From assembly GCA_002633005.1 (NCBI GenBank), contig NMRA01000052.1:729039-793038 (forward strand): a stretch of 64,000 nt of DNA. Reading direction: 5' to 3'. Of this stretch, positions 27,501 to 36,372 are shown piece by piece (position 1 is the first letter of the stretch; every line of letters begins with the position of its first letter). This DNA is from Phoronis australis (lineage: Eukaryota; Phoronida; Phoronidae). Below the pieces are notes generated by a model. It saw only the letters and a program-made list of their open reading frames with translations. It had not been told where the DNA came from and ran no database searches. The position numbers and the translations under genes were made by a program.

Positions 27501-30500
27501 TCAGTTTTCTCTACCGAATAACAAACATCAAACAGGTTCTTAGATTCAGGACCCCCCCTCCGTATGTGACAAATTCCACAACTTCAAACAGTAGAAAAAT
27601 TTACAATGTCAAATCCTAGCCTGAAAAACAGTTAGTTGATGAACTCCATTTGGTTGATTTTTAATCTTGTAAAATCCAGGGTACCAAAATATTGTATGAA
27701 ATAGCTAAAATTTCAGACAAAAAAAATGTTTTAAACTATGGTGCTGTAAGTAGCTTCAAAAATACATTCTCCCAGTTCCAGTCAAGTACATATGCACACA
27801 TGCACAGAAGACGTCAGGTCAGAGCTTAGCCAACACTTGGACATCTTTTTGACATTCTAGACATCAATCATTAAATAAGACATTAAAATTACAAAAAACA
27901 TACAAAATCAATATTTCATTATCCTGCTTTGGTAACAAAAAATCAAAAGGGAGGAAAAAGAAAAGAAAGTGGATTGCATAACATGCAACCCAACACTGGT
28001 ATTCCATAAATCAAGGCACACTGTTCTCTCCATATTGGATGAAATCCAGCCTCTGGTTTTTTTTACAAGCTCTTGTAGACTCGGCATTAGTAGTCAGCAT
28101 TATGATTTGAGAAATGAAGAGTCTTACTCACCATTGATAGGCACGGAAGTGAAAATAGACTAATCCAAGACCATAGAGAAAACTTATGTCCTGAAAATGA
28201 AAAATATGTAAATTTCATCATTAAACCACATCTGTTCAGATTACGTAATGCGCAGGGTGTCAAATTGAAAATTCAAAAATCAGGGTTGGGCATTCAGTAC
28301 AAAAGAACATTGGCAGACACTGAACAACATATTGAAAGACAGATGTCCTTGATTAAGCGAAAGTTAAGAATGGTGATGAGGTAGGAAACAACAAGTTTTG
28401 AAGTGATCTTATTCTATGAAAATTGTAAAAATGCTGCTAGACAAATTACCCAAGCTCCTCCTGTGTTCCGACCTAAATCAAACCAGCTACAAAGATTATG
28501 TGAATCAAAACGAGTAACCAAAGAACATGAATCAGTTTCAAATTTTTTATCAGTAATCGTATTAAATTTTGCAAATAACTTTACAAAAGCGCTTATTTAT
28601 TCAAATCTTGTGACAAACGTGTACTGTGTTCGTGATAAGTGAGATTTGCACGTTACATAATTGTTTCCTTTCCAAATTACAAGTCACCAGGTGGAACAGT
28701 AGATTTTACAAATCCATCAAATGATTAGAAGGCTGCATTTACTGATTGCGGAAAACAAATGTAAATTAAAACCAGCGAGCAGTACACGGCAAGGGGACAA
28801 GCACATTTAACTATAAACACAAAATAAATCATAAAATTTGGCGTACTTCGAAACATCATATCACGGAAATGACTGATCGGACTCGAATGAAACTTTCAAA
28901 AAACATGGATTTACGCATTGTCGCACGACTAAAAGAAAATTGTTTTTAAAATATTTTGCACTTCCACAAGGTGCTATCAAACATATATGACTTTCTGCAT
29001 AAAACAAAAGAGAGAAAATATTAGAAAACTGTGAGAGCCTTTTCAAGAATTTACCTCCTTGAAGTTTCATACATCAAAAGAAAGTTGGTCGTGTTATTTT
29101 ACCGAATATTTGCTATGAACATACCAACCACTTCCGCTAAATTTTACTAAAAGTCTGTTCAAAGCAACAGCAGAATGGCACAAGTCCAGAACTATATACT
29201 ACAAGCTTTCTGTTTGCAGAAAATGTCTACTTTAATTAGGTCAATTTCCATGTTTTAGATATTTCACTGAATGCTTATTAACCATAAATACTCCGAGAAT
29301 AACTAAAAACCTATTTGCTTCTTATTGCGTCGTGCACTCTCGAACAGATGAGACACTAGTTTTTTAAGCACTGATCAAATTTTCAATCCAACACCTGCAA
29401 GTATAATAGCCCAAGTTCCTGGCATGCCATTTTAGTGAGTGTTAATTACATTAGTACATCAGTTTTAGGCAGGCTATGTCACACCCATGAACACCGAAAA
29501 TGTCATTTAAGGGAATCGTCTCCGGTCAGGGGGGTATTCTGAAAAATACCTACCTTCCAACAATCCTCCTGATATTTGAAAAACTTCTGGTAGGCAGACA
29601 AGGCTGCAACAACAAAAGAAAATAAACATTTAAGGATCATTTGGGGCTGTACAGTTATGAAACAAGACAAAACAAGCTCAAAGGCTGAAGGATGCAAGTT
29701 TGGAGAATAAGATGGCTAAAATTCACATTTCTTGTACGTTTCGTATCAAAACGAATCATTTCTGACCCGGGTGCAAAAAATCCCCAATGCTGCATGTCCT
29801 TGCGTTCTCTAAGAAAACTTGTACAAAACTTTAATCGGCATCCCCCCGTAAACATCAATTTTTTGTACCCATATCAAAGGCCACAATTTGTTTAGATGTA
29901 CGACATGAAAAATCGGTTCAGTTTGAATTTCATCTGTCTCATTCACCAAACTCATATAATGAAAGAAGTTTGGCAGCGAATCCAGTCCAAATCACTTGCT
30001 GTGACTGCAGAACTACGGCATGGTGTCTTAGTTTCAGCAAAAATCGTGAAGAAAAATACACCGGAGAAAAGTTAACAAAATCTTTTAGACGTGAACTTTA
30101 ATTAAAAAATTAACACAGTAACTTGTAGCTTACGGTACGGCTAAGATGAAAGCAGAAGATAACGAATACAAAACTCAAAAGATAATGAACAAACCAGAAA
30201 AGAATTAGCTGACAAGTTTAAGTGCCACTTTCAGTGTGGAAAGACCTGTGTTGCTCATTTCTACTTACCCTTAGAGTACTCTTCAAGAAGCAAGTGCCAG
30301 TGACCCAATTTACAATAGACACCTGGCTGAACTAAACAGTTACTGCTCTCTTCAACAGGTGGGGCTTTGCTCTGCTTGTCATTGAGGATGTTCTCAAACT
30401 GTTTGATAGCCTGAAACAAGGACAAGAAGCGCTACAATCATGCCATATTAAAGAGTACCTTTAACATCGGCAACAGTGGTCCAAGAATGATGACCTAGCA

Positions 30501-33500
30501 ATCTTCTTTGTGCCACTGAGTTTTTATAGATGGATCAAACCGCTCAGCTATCTTTCAATAAGCACCATTCTTCTGGAGAGTAAAAATCAAGAAATTTCAA
30601 CTATGAAGATCTAATCTAGAATCATGGTTCATTAAACTTGTCCAGCAAGTCTTTTGTGTTGGTAAACAATAGTGTAGTAAGTAGGGTCTAAGCTTACACT
30701 CACACAAAGGAATCAACAGGCGAAAGTTAAGTCTAATTTCTCTGAAAGTCAACCATTTTTCTCCATTCGTAGTTCTGTTGGTGAAAGTATATCATACAAA
30801 ACACATCTGCTTCACAACATTTGTTGGAAGTTGTTTGTAAATAGTATTTTTAAATACTGGTTAGTGTCAGGTGCACTGTTTACAACAAAATTGTTGGATT
30901 ACATGAGCTTATTAGATGAAAGCAGACAGTAAGAGAGCTGGACTATGAAAACATTGGTTTGCCACTGTCAAACTGATAGACATGGCTGTATCCCACCTGT
31001 CGCAGGTAAGTAACGTTAAGGGATTTACTTCTTACTTTTTGTAAAAAGATCTCGATTAGTAATATCAGATACAATCATAACAGAAATGGACCAAATTCGT
31101 AAAAAAATATTTGAAAATTTCATGTCAGTGTTATTCGAAAATGGAGCCATGGCTGTCCAAATGCCTACAAATAGTTAAACGCGCTTTTACCCATCTTCGG
31201 CTATTAAAAATCTAACTTTTGATTTCAACCACAGTTTTAATACTGGTCATGACTTATTGTCGATTCAGGATAGAAGTGACCTATCACCTATGGCCTTGAC
31301 AAGAACTGACAAGTTGTTATTGCTAGCGACCATACTTTGAGCAAAAAATAATCACTTAAGTCGATCCAGCTTGTTAAGCTTAGTCTCCAGTAACAACAAA
31401 CTGTCAGCTCTTCCCAGGCAAGGATATCATGTCTAATCCGTGTAAGGGATGAGATTAACTAGTAATAGCAAGCCTAATTCAATACGGTAAAATTTCGCCA
31501 ATTTCGGACAAAAATAATTGCAAAAATTGTGGTCTTTTTTCATTTTTTAAATGCTTCTAATATTGTTTTGAATGTCCACAGTTGCTGGAAACATTGTCTG
31601 AAGGTAGCTATGGCATAGACATTTAAAATGGTACAGCTTCTGTTTGGTGCTACTTATCTTTTAATTAAACATAAATTTCACTTGTCCCCCATATTGTGTC
31701 CTAAATTGGTGAGATTTTAACGCAGTTTGTTAACCAATGGGAGCTGTAAATCCAACTCTAGAACTCGATAAATTATCCAATCCCCCCCCCCCCCCTNCAA
31801 GGCCCTACCTGAACATATCTTAATTACCTTTTGAATGGCTGCCTTCTTTTCTTCTTCATCTGTACTTTGAAATTTCAAGTACCCAAATAGACGACTACAA
31901 TCAACAACACAAGTATTAAACCTAAGCGTTACAAAGGACACTGTTGAGTGATCTTAACTCTTTAAGTCAATCACCAAAAACTTTCATGTCAACAAGTAAA
32001 ATTTTAGGCGATTCTTTAAAGAAAATGAATTAGAGAAATTAGTTTTCTTGTTGGGCAGTCTGTCATTACCAATGTCACATGACAACACTTTTCAAGTCAC
32101 ATTATCACTTCTAGAAAGTTATAACAGCCCCTAAACTGCAGATGTTATTAAAACACTTTCAAAGAGAAAATTTCATGTAACGCCTGATACAAGTTCTGTA
32201 ACTTCTTCAACAGTTGTTGATGCCAAATTACTCTTCCGCAGATGTAGGTATCCCGTTTTCCTAATTTTTTTTTTTTAATGTTTATTACGAAATCTTCAGA
32301 ATACAATGAACATACATAACCCAGAAAGCGCCAAGAGGCATTAGATCTGGATCCGTTTTCCTAAGTCAGCAAACTTGTAATCAGTTAAATAATATGATAC
32401 GCATAAGATCACTCAACACTGAATTAAACTGAATGGTACAATTCATTCATTAGAAACTTGTTGAATTCACAAGGTCTCAAAACTGCAGCAGACAACTTCT
32501 TGGCACAGAATGATAGTGTGTGGGGAGGTCACAAAACATAAAACAAAGAGTATCCAAATTCTTGAAGAGCTCAAAATGATACATATGTCTATTTTTCCTT
32601 TGGCCTTATGGTTCACTATAAACTTTGCGAATCTCAGTGATGGACCATGTTGATATTCTTTAGAAACGAGTCACACTTGTGTTCATTTCTCTTGTAGTTA
32701 ATTTAACATTTAGATATTCCTGTCACATGACTTACGCTGAGCTAAAGGAGAAAACGGGTCATTGCGGTGGAGCCATTACCAAAATTATGTACATATCAGA
32801 AAGCAGTAAGTTACACCTTGTACAAACATTACGTTTATACATGTGCCCTTGAGAGAACTTAGAATTTTAAATTCATGCATGCATGATCTTGAGATCAAGT
32901 GTGATTACAAGTTCAAGCACAACAGGCCCATTGTCTGCTGATGGCTCGCATGTTCCACCATAGATACTCATAGTCTATGGTTCCAGAAATCAGCGATCAC
33001 TGTACAGTACCCAACAAGTATGGCCGGGACAAAATTCACGACAGTGACAAGGTGGCCTACCAATGCTGACGCAGCGTTAACCAGGTCGATAGTTTTGACT
33101 CGGTCACTTATTATTGACCACTCTGCTTGCTGACCCACCACCTCGCCACTCCCTTCTGTTTACAAACGTACTCTCACAGCTGTGCGGTAATGGCACAGGT
33201 GAGACAAAAGTGATTAAAAGCACTATACTACACACATGACCTCATTGTTGTCCCAATAAGTGGTGGAGCTTTTGGAATGTAGCAAAATCTCTGGCCCTAT
33301 TTTCATAGACCGTAAGAGTACAAAAATCTACCAGCTCACTCACTATGTCAACGATGTCAACCCCCAAGAGGACTTGACGGATTACTACGTGATTGTTGCG
33401 ATCCGATTCCTGGTATATGGTGGAATAAAGGCTGTTCTAAATAGCTCACTAATGGGTAATTGCATTTTGGCTGATCAGTATGGATGATTGACTCCCACAC

Positions 33501-34930
33501 AGGAGGCCCATGTTCGACACCTACCACTGACGGCTTTCTACGGTTGCCCCTACCTACTATAACTAGGATGAGAACCATGACCCAGAGATGCAAACACAGA
33601 CCTTGACTGCAGACTGTAACCCTCCCTGATCTGCCTGTGCTATAAAGACCTCTCAAATCGTTTGGAAATAGGCAGTTGCCTGTTGGCCAAATAGTTCAAA
33701 CACTAGTTCAAGGGTCGCTGGTTTGATCACCAGCTCAACAAAAAAAAAACAGATTTCACAACAATTGGGTATCAACTAAGGTGAGATCTACAAAGCCCTG
33801 AGATGTATGTAAGGCTTCCAACTGCTGGCTTGGTATTGGTGGTTTGAGAGCATAGGTAAAGTGTCGGTGAGGGCAAATTTCAGGACACCAGGAATGTTGC
33901 TGAAGGCAAATTCCAGGAACTTGGATCAAAAGGCGCCCCTGTTCCAGTTGTGTCTTGCTATAGAGGCTACCAGATATAGATTCTATATTGTTTGCCAATC
34001 TACAATTGCCTACAGGTCAAAGTATTTGACTCTGGTTCAGGAGGTCGGTGGTTCAATTCCCGGCGGAAACAAGTAAAGTTTAGACAACTTTCACAACAAT
34101 CAAAGGAGTGTCTTGAATTTCTGGTTCCAGATATCATTGATATGTAGTCAATAATGAGCAGTCAATCAGTTTGGATAGTCAACTTGCACACTGGCGACCC
34201 ATGCTCGAAATCCATTGTAGACAGGTAGTTTTACTACATCGACATGAGGTGTCACCAGTTCAATATGGTCGTTGATCATGTCGACATCAGGGAAGCTTAC
34301 TACTAGCATTTCGATCCTTTAGAACAGACCTCTAATGTAAATAGTAAGTAAAGAAGGACATATAGCGTACGCCATCACATCGTTATAGAGAGCCACTGGG
34401 AGCCTGACAATGTTTGCAATCTCGCTGCTATGGGAATGTGCATTGACTACCTGCTGCTTAACCTTAGACCGGGATCACACAATGAATGACCTCGATTGAA
34501 GGTCAAGCAGCAGCCAATCACAACAGTGACATGCGCATCACATAGTGCCATAGTGGCAAGATCGTAAACCTCATCAGACTTCCATCAGTTCTTTTTAACG
34601 ATTGTAATGCCAAAATAGCATTCCTAAGGAATGTGATTCCCTACTACCCTAGCCTTCTTGACTCCACACTCCAGACCTTTATTAGTTGCCATAGGCATGT
34701 TCCGAGATATGGTGTAACAGGTCGAAATAAGTTCCTATTGTCGATATGATCAACCATGGCATCGCCGTCGTTAATTCTGTCTGTCGTCTGCATAGACTAG
34801 GTTATCCACAGTCTTCCACAGCCGCAGCGCTGCACTACACAACACTACACGTACACGTTTACAATTACCTGTCCACATCGGCCAAGAGTTCCCTCTCCCG
34901 GCCAGTCAAGGCTTCCAATTCGTCGACCAT
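198..34930 (-). CDS. KDM6A: KDM6A/UTX-type histone demethylase, N-terminal TPR half (eleven coding exons; 3' part beyond left edge)
   Basis: Eleven exons joined in phase give about 494 residues. In the family this nuclear enzyme removes methyl groups from H3K27 and works in the MLL3/4 (COMPASS-like) complex. What is visible is the N-terminal scaffold: residues about 15-370 align throughout with the human TPR region ([61 protein letters not shown]). The conserved post-TPR motif [13 protein letters not shown] lies near residues 394-406. A Gln-rich stretch follows, then a basic [11 protein letters not shown] segment that could be a nuclear localisation signal. The JmjC and zinc-binding regions would lie off the left edge. 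All junctions use GT/AG and keep frame. The N-terminus lacks the Ala-rich leader of human KDM6A. The gene is divergent from FUNDC. It could equally be the single ancestor of KDM6A and UTY/KDM6C. Confidence 0.95.
883..1140 (-). CDS. KDM6A: KDM6A coding exon 10 (last TPRs)
   Basis: Acceptor TTTCAG, donor GTAAGT. It encodes [20 protein letters not shown], identical in sequence to human, followed by a further TPR ([19 protein letters not shown]) and a helical end rich in Gln and Leu. Confidence 0.96.
1141..1610. other. KDM6A intron
   Basis: An AT-rich intron with normal splice ends. The short minus-strand frame that runs through it from exon 10 is intron read-through. No other feature seen. Confidence 0.7.
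1611..1836 (-). CDS. KDM6A: KDM6A coding exon 9 (TPR core)
   Basis: Acceptor TTCCAG, donor GTAAGC. It encodes [12 protein letters not shown], then [20 protein letters not shown] and the strongly conserved [19 protein letters not shown]-type small/aromatic positions are clear ([11 protein letters not shown]). Confidence 0.96.
1837..4446. other. KDM6A intron
   Basis: A 2.6-kb intron. It holds a G homopolymer near 3390-3399 and a short dispersed repeat (about 2618-2665) that recurs near 31670-31722. No coding exon or RNA gene seen. Confidence 0.7.
2618..2665. repeat. Short dispersed repeat, copy 1
   Basis: It shares the blocks ATTTCACTTGTC, CCATATTGTGTCC and AAATTGGTGAGATT with 31670-31722, in the same orientation. 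Confidence 0.6.
4447..4575 (-). CDS. KDM6A: KDM6A coding exon 8
   Basis: Acceptor TTTCAG, donor GTAAGT. It encodes [20 protein letters not shown] and ends in TLRQLG, matching the human segments IQFHIAHLYETQRKY and VLQQLG. A second possible acceptor five bases inside is excluded by frame. Confidence 0.93.
4576..6184. other. KDM6A intron
   Basis: A 1.6-kb intron with no recognisable gene or transposon. Confidence 0.7.
6185..6239 (-). CDS. KDM6A: KDM6A coding exon 7
   Basis: A 55-base exon, acceptor TTTCAG, donor GTAAGT, encoding [18 protein letters not shown] (human HFQLALVDCNPCTLSNAE). The last base starts an Ile codon completed in exon 8. Confidence 0.93.
6707..6800. repeat. Dispersed repeat, copy 1
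   Basis: Shares GAGAAGTGATTTCTGGA, TGACAGTT and GAGACCATGCT blocks with 49850-49925 in the same orientation. Family unknown. Confidence 0.55.
6835..6961. mobile_element. MITE-like foldback element with 16-bp perfect terminal inverted repeats
   Basis: The left end GTTCAGTAATGCTAGG (6835-6850) is the exact reverse complement of the right end (6946-6961). The total length is 127 bp and there is no coding capacity, as in a non-autonomous DNA transposon. The interior and right end resemble 1-91. No clear target-site duplication is seen. Confidence 0.7.
8121..8241 (-). CDS. KDM6A: KDM6A coding exon 6
   Basis: Acceptor GCTCAG, donor GTAAGT. It encodes [15 protein letters not shown] then [20 protein letters not shown], matching human AIKAFQEVLYVDPSF and [20 protein letters not shown]. 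Confidence 0.95.
9387..9440 (+). repeat. Hairpin repeat resembling a decayed hammerhead core, copy 1
   Basis: GCCTGG-CGGA-CCAGGC (9401-9416) is a perfect 6-bp hairpin with a 4-base loop, preceded by ATCGACAAA and followed by TGAAACGTC. The arrangement (CUGANGA-like, stem, GAAAC-GUC) is that of a hammerhead core, but the first motif is degenerate. Related hairpins occur at 46521-46745. Confidence 0.4.
9752..10042 (+). repeat. Dispersed 300-bp repeat, copy A
   Basis: Shares, in order, an AGAACATCTTATC block, AAATGGCTGATTGGATTCAT, a CTTCTGCATGAGG block, a TTTTTGAGA block and ACATGGTCACGTGACCC with copies at 15239 and, more weakly, 28841. Confidence 0.65.
15239..15603 (+). repeat. Dispersed 300-bp repeat, copy B
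   Basis: Same order of blocks as copy A: CAGAACATCATATTTCAG, AAATGGCTGATCAGATTCAT, CTTTTGCATGAGG, TTTTTGAGACTT, ACATGGTCAAGTGACCC. Confidence 0.65.
17199..18032. repeat. Tandem duplication, unit 1 (834 bp)
   Basis: Unit 1 runs from GTGCATTTTCAG to ACAACTTAA and is followed by a single N and then a second, almost identical unit. About nine substitutions and one 4-base CA-repeat change separate the two. The open frames inside are mirrored in both units and do not look like genes. Confidence 0.9.
18033..18033. other. Assembly gap or ambiguous base (N)
   Basis: A single N at the exact junction of the two near-identical units, which suggests a scaffold join. Confidence 0.9.
18034..18871. repeat. 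Tandem duplication, unit 2 (838 bp)
   Basis: Second unit, offset 835 bases from the first. It has two extra CA steps in the ACACAC run near 18133-18145. Unique sequence resumes at 18872. Confidence 0.9.
21118..21310 (+). pseudogene. LINE reverse transcriptase C-terminal fragment
   Basis: The plus-strand frame reads [16 protein letters not shown], then [14 protein letters not shown] and a W near the end (IRWQAVMKA). This is the spacing of the C-terminal tail of many non-LTR retrotransposon reverse transcriptases (W.P.GRRKRGRP..TW ... G.SW ... A.DR..WR). No catalytic domain is present upstream, so this is a 5'-truncated remnant. Clade not assigned. Confidence 0.7.
21620..21710. repeat. Imperfect short tandem repeat
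   Basis: Three related blocks containing CACTGGTGAGTATTAGG, CTCTGGTGAGTGCCG and CTCTGTTGAGTATTAGG. Confidence 0.5.
23467..23707 (-). mobile_element. tRNA-derived SINE, copy 1
   Basis: About 240 bp, closely similar along its length to 52258-52495. On the minus strand the head carries an A-box-like TGGCCTTGTGGGATAAG segment and a B-box-like GAGTTCGAGTCC. The tail ends in a T-rich run. Candidate target duplications are TAGTGTT at 23460-23466 and 23714-23720. Confidence 0.75.
23751..23785. repeat. TG/CG microsatellite
   Basis: About ten TG steps followed by GCGTGCGTGCGTG. Confidence 0.9.
23786..24145. repeat. Possible foldback repeat
   Basis: GGAGCAAATAGACACCG near the left end is roughly inverted at the right end (CGATCAATTTGCTCC), and TGTAAAC/GTCTAAAC motifs recur four times. 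No transposase is seen. Weakly supported. Confidence 0.3.
26863..27060 (-). pseudogene. Possible N-terminal remnant of a piggyBac-type transposase
   Basis: A 68-residue minus-strand frame begins [20 protein letters not shown] and continues as an acidic Asp/Glu/Ser run ([17 protein letters not shown]), then degenerates. Many piggyBac transposases start with such a short helix plus acidic stretch. No catalytic domain follows. Low-complexity acid runs make this weak. Confidence 0.25.
28132..28190 (-). CDS. KDM6A: KDM6A coding exon 5
   Basis: Acceptor TTTCAG, donor GTGAGT. It encodes [28 protein letters not shown] is identical to the human protein. The Trp codon is split by the large 20-kb intron. 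Confidence 0.93.
28191..29553. other. KDM6A intron
   Basis: Contains dispersed repeat copy C. No gene seen. Confidence 0.7.
28841..29110 (+). repeat. Dispersed 300-bp repeat, copy C
   Basis: More diverged copy (GAAACATCATATCACGGAAA, GACTGATCGGACTC, TTTTTAAAATATTTTGCACTTCC) in the intron between exons 4 and 5 of KDM6A, same orientation as copies A and B. Confidence 0.55.
29554..29603 (-). CDS. KDM6A: KDM6A coding exon 4
   Basis: A 50-base exon with acceptor TTGCAG and donor GTAGGT. It encodes [17 protein letters not shown], matching human ALSAYQRYYSLQSDYWK. Confidence 0.92.
30269..30410 (-). CDS. KDM6A: KDM6A coding exon 3 (first TPR helices)
   Basis: Acceptor TTTCAG, donor GTAAGT. It encodes AIKQFENIL, a less conserved linker, then [15 protein letters not shown], which corresponds to human CQLGHFNLLLEDYPK. 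The exon ends with one base of an Ala codon completed by exon 4. Confidence 0.9.
30411..31827. other. KDM6A intron
   Basis: A 1.4-kb intron with a C homopolymer and one N near 31786-31798, and the short repeat copy at 31670-31722. No gene seen. Confidence 0.7.
31670..31722. repeat. Short dispersed repeat, copy 2
   Basis: This is the second copy of the repeat at 2618-2665. It lies in the intron between KDM6A exons 1 and 2, just left of exon 2. Confidence 0.6.
31828..31894 (-). CDS. KDM6A: KDM6A coding exon 2
   Basis: Acceptor TTGTAG, donor GTAATT. It encodes SRLFGYLKF followed by a charged run DEEEKKAA; the first part matches human SRLFGFVRF. Phase fits both neighbouring exons. Confidence 0.85.
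32265..32352 (-). mobile_element. 5'-truncated retroposed fragment with poly(A) tail and target-site duplication
   Basis: An 88-bp insert flanked by exact 12-bp copies of CCGTTTTCCTAA (32253-32264 and 32353-32364). On the minus strand it ends in GTAATAAACATT followed by an A run of about 12. That is a polyadenylation signal just upstream of a tail, as left by LINE-mediated retroposition. The source transcript is not recognised. Confidence 0.8.
33440..33485 (+). repeat. Decayed tRNA-like SINE fragment
   Basis: AGCTCACTAATGGGTAATTG resembles the leader of the SINE at 35683 (ACTCGCTAATGGGCAATTGC). Confidence 0.35.
33658..33772 (+). repeat. Decayed tRNA-derived SINE
   Basis: It has an A-box-like TTGGCCAAATAGTTCAA, a B-box-like CGCTGGTTTGATCACC, an A run, then TTTCACAACAAT, which recurs after the next copy. 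The tRNA fold is lost. Confidence 0.5.
33998..34105 (+). repeat. Decayed tRNA-derived SINE
   Basis: The B-box-like GGTGGTTCAATTCCC sits in an arm GTCGG...CCGGC, followed by TTTCACAACAAT as in the copy at 33658. The A box is weak, so this is not a working tRNA gene. Confidence 0.5.
34869..34930 (-). CDS. KDM6A: KDM6A coding exon 1 (start codon)
   Basis: ATG at 34930-34928 opens [20 protein letters not shown] and the exon ends in AG before GTAATT. The split codon AG|T gives Ser and joins exon 2 as DSRLFG, matching the vertebrate N-terminal block. The first 20 residues are acidic and helical. Any 5' UTR lies at coordinates above 34930. Confidence 0.85.
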
Positions 34931-35682
34931 TTTGATTGTTTTTTCACTCACTAGAAAATTAACTAGTTAGATAAGCAACATAGATGCATTATTTAAGAAA
35001 AATAAACTAATCGGAAACTTCGAAAACTCCAAAGTTGACAAAATGAAGGCAGTACACAACGACGAATGTCGGGGATTCCCTCCCTCCAAAATTGGCAGAA
35101 TTGAAGTGCATCGAAAGGAAACAATGTTACAGGCAAAAAATTGTTATTTTTAACTTAATGTTTGATTCAGGAAGTCATGGTATACTTAAATGACTTTGAA
35201 TTTATTTTTTCATTCATGTAATTAGATAAAAACTAAAAATGTAAGTAATAAGGGACTTTATTGGTGTTTGAACGTGATCGTTTCGAGCCACTTACAGGCA
35301 CATGCGTACTGTCACGTCCGTTTGTTCATTTCCGCCTGAAAGAAAAACAAGAGTCAACAATTCTCGATTCATTTTCTGTCCCACGTCATCATAACAGAAG
35401 TTTCCTCATAACTCTTTTGATACGAGCACATATTGTTAAAGATCTTTCGAGGTGATAAGAAGAGTAGCTGATTACATACCAGGCGAACAATAAGAAGAAA
35501 TCTTGAGCTCTGTTTTCCATAATCTAAGTTAATATCGTGTGAGTGTCAATCAAACAGTAGATTGTATCGTTGTACTTTGTTTACCTATTTACTAGAGGTA
35601 TACACTACATTAGTGGATAGAGAAAGATTTGTTGATTTGACTTGATTTTTCTTACTTTTGACCCTGTTGGCCTTGTTGTAGA

Positions 35683-35826
35683 TGTGCTCCCGGTGAATCA
35701 TATATTAGCCTCTGTTAGCTACTCGCTAATGGGCAATTGCCTATTAGCTGAATGGTTAGCACGCTTACCGGTTTTATGGGGTCGCTGGTTCGATCCCCGG
35801 GTCAGGTAATCTCGGCTATTACTACA
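35683..35826 (+). mobile_element. tRNA-derived SINE, forward copy
   Basis: Contains an A box (TAGCTGAATGGTTAGCA) and an exact consensus-type B box (GGTTCGATCCC) with tRNA-like spacing. It sits in a leader shared with the copies at 35878 and 36236. The acceptor stem of a true tRNA is not closed. Confidence 0.75.
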
Positions 35827-35877
35827 GCCTGCACCTGGCTTCTGGAGTGAAGGAAAGACTACCATGGCTACCATGCA

Positions 35878-36010
35878 CGCGTAGTAATAGCCGAGATTAC
35901 CCGACCGGGGAATCAAACCATTGAATGACTCTGATAAAACCGGCAAGCGTGCTAACCAGTAACCATTCAGCTAATAGGCGCATATGAATCACCGGAAGCT
36001 AGTCTGCAAC
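35878..36010 (-). mobile_element. tRNA-derived SINE, inverted copy
   Basis: Reverse complement of the 35683-35826 copy over about 120 bases with small insertions (for example CAGTAAC inside the A-box region). Together the two copies form a long inverted repeat around a spacer of about 50 bp. Confidence 0.75.
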
Positions 36011-36235
36011 ATTCTCCCCTTTCCTGTAGAGCGGACGCGCCTCCTGGCTGCAGATCTGAGCAATGCCTGTGGCGTCCTGGAATTAGCCCTCTGCAGTTCT
36101 ACCCCATGTACTGTAATTTGTCCTTAGCAATGCTCTCCAGTGCTTTGGATTCACTCTTAGTGTGCCCTGTAAGTCTTCACGGCCTTAAGTTGTCAGTACT
36201 TCTTCGGCATACTATCTGTTTGGGAACCACGCCAA

Positions 36236-36372
36236 ATGTACCCTACCCAAGAATTGAACTAATGACCCTGCTAAAACCGACAAGCATGCTGACCAGCTCA
36301 GCTAATAGGCAATTGCCTATTAGCGAGTGGCTAACAGAGGCTTATTTGATTCACCGCCGGAAGCACGTCTAC
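36236..36372 (-). mobile_element. tRNA-derived SINE, third copy (partial)
   Basis: Same family in inverted orientation. The shared end reads GATTCACCG-CCGGAAGCACGTCTAC on the plus strand. The tRNA-like body is eroded. Confidence 0.65.
36301..36324. repeat. Perfect 24-bp palindrome
   Basis: GCTAATAGGCAA is followed directly by its exact reverse complement. It arises where two SINE leader motifs abut. Confidence 0.9.

Larger units (their letters stand above)
8242..28131. other. 20-kb KDM6A intron rich in repeats
   Basis: This is the largest intron in the window and splits the Trp codon between exons 5 and 6. It carries copies of a dispersed 300-bp repeat, a hammerhead-like hairpin, an 835-bp tandem duplication, a LINE 3' fragment, a SINE, a TG microsatellite and a possible piggyBac remnant, each listed separately. 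I see no other gene in it. Confidence 0.75.
31895..34868. other. KDM6A intron 1
   Basis: A 3-kb intron that holds a retroposed fragment (32265-32352) and several decayed tRNA-like SINE copies (33440-34105). No gene seen. Confidence 0.7.

Noticed and set aside
35740-35815. A working tRNA gene
   Set aside because: A and B boxes are good, but the acceptor stem does not close and copies recur nearby with a shared leader, so it is a SINE.
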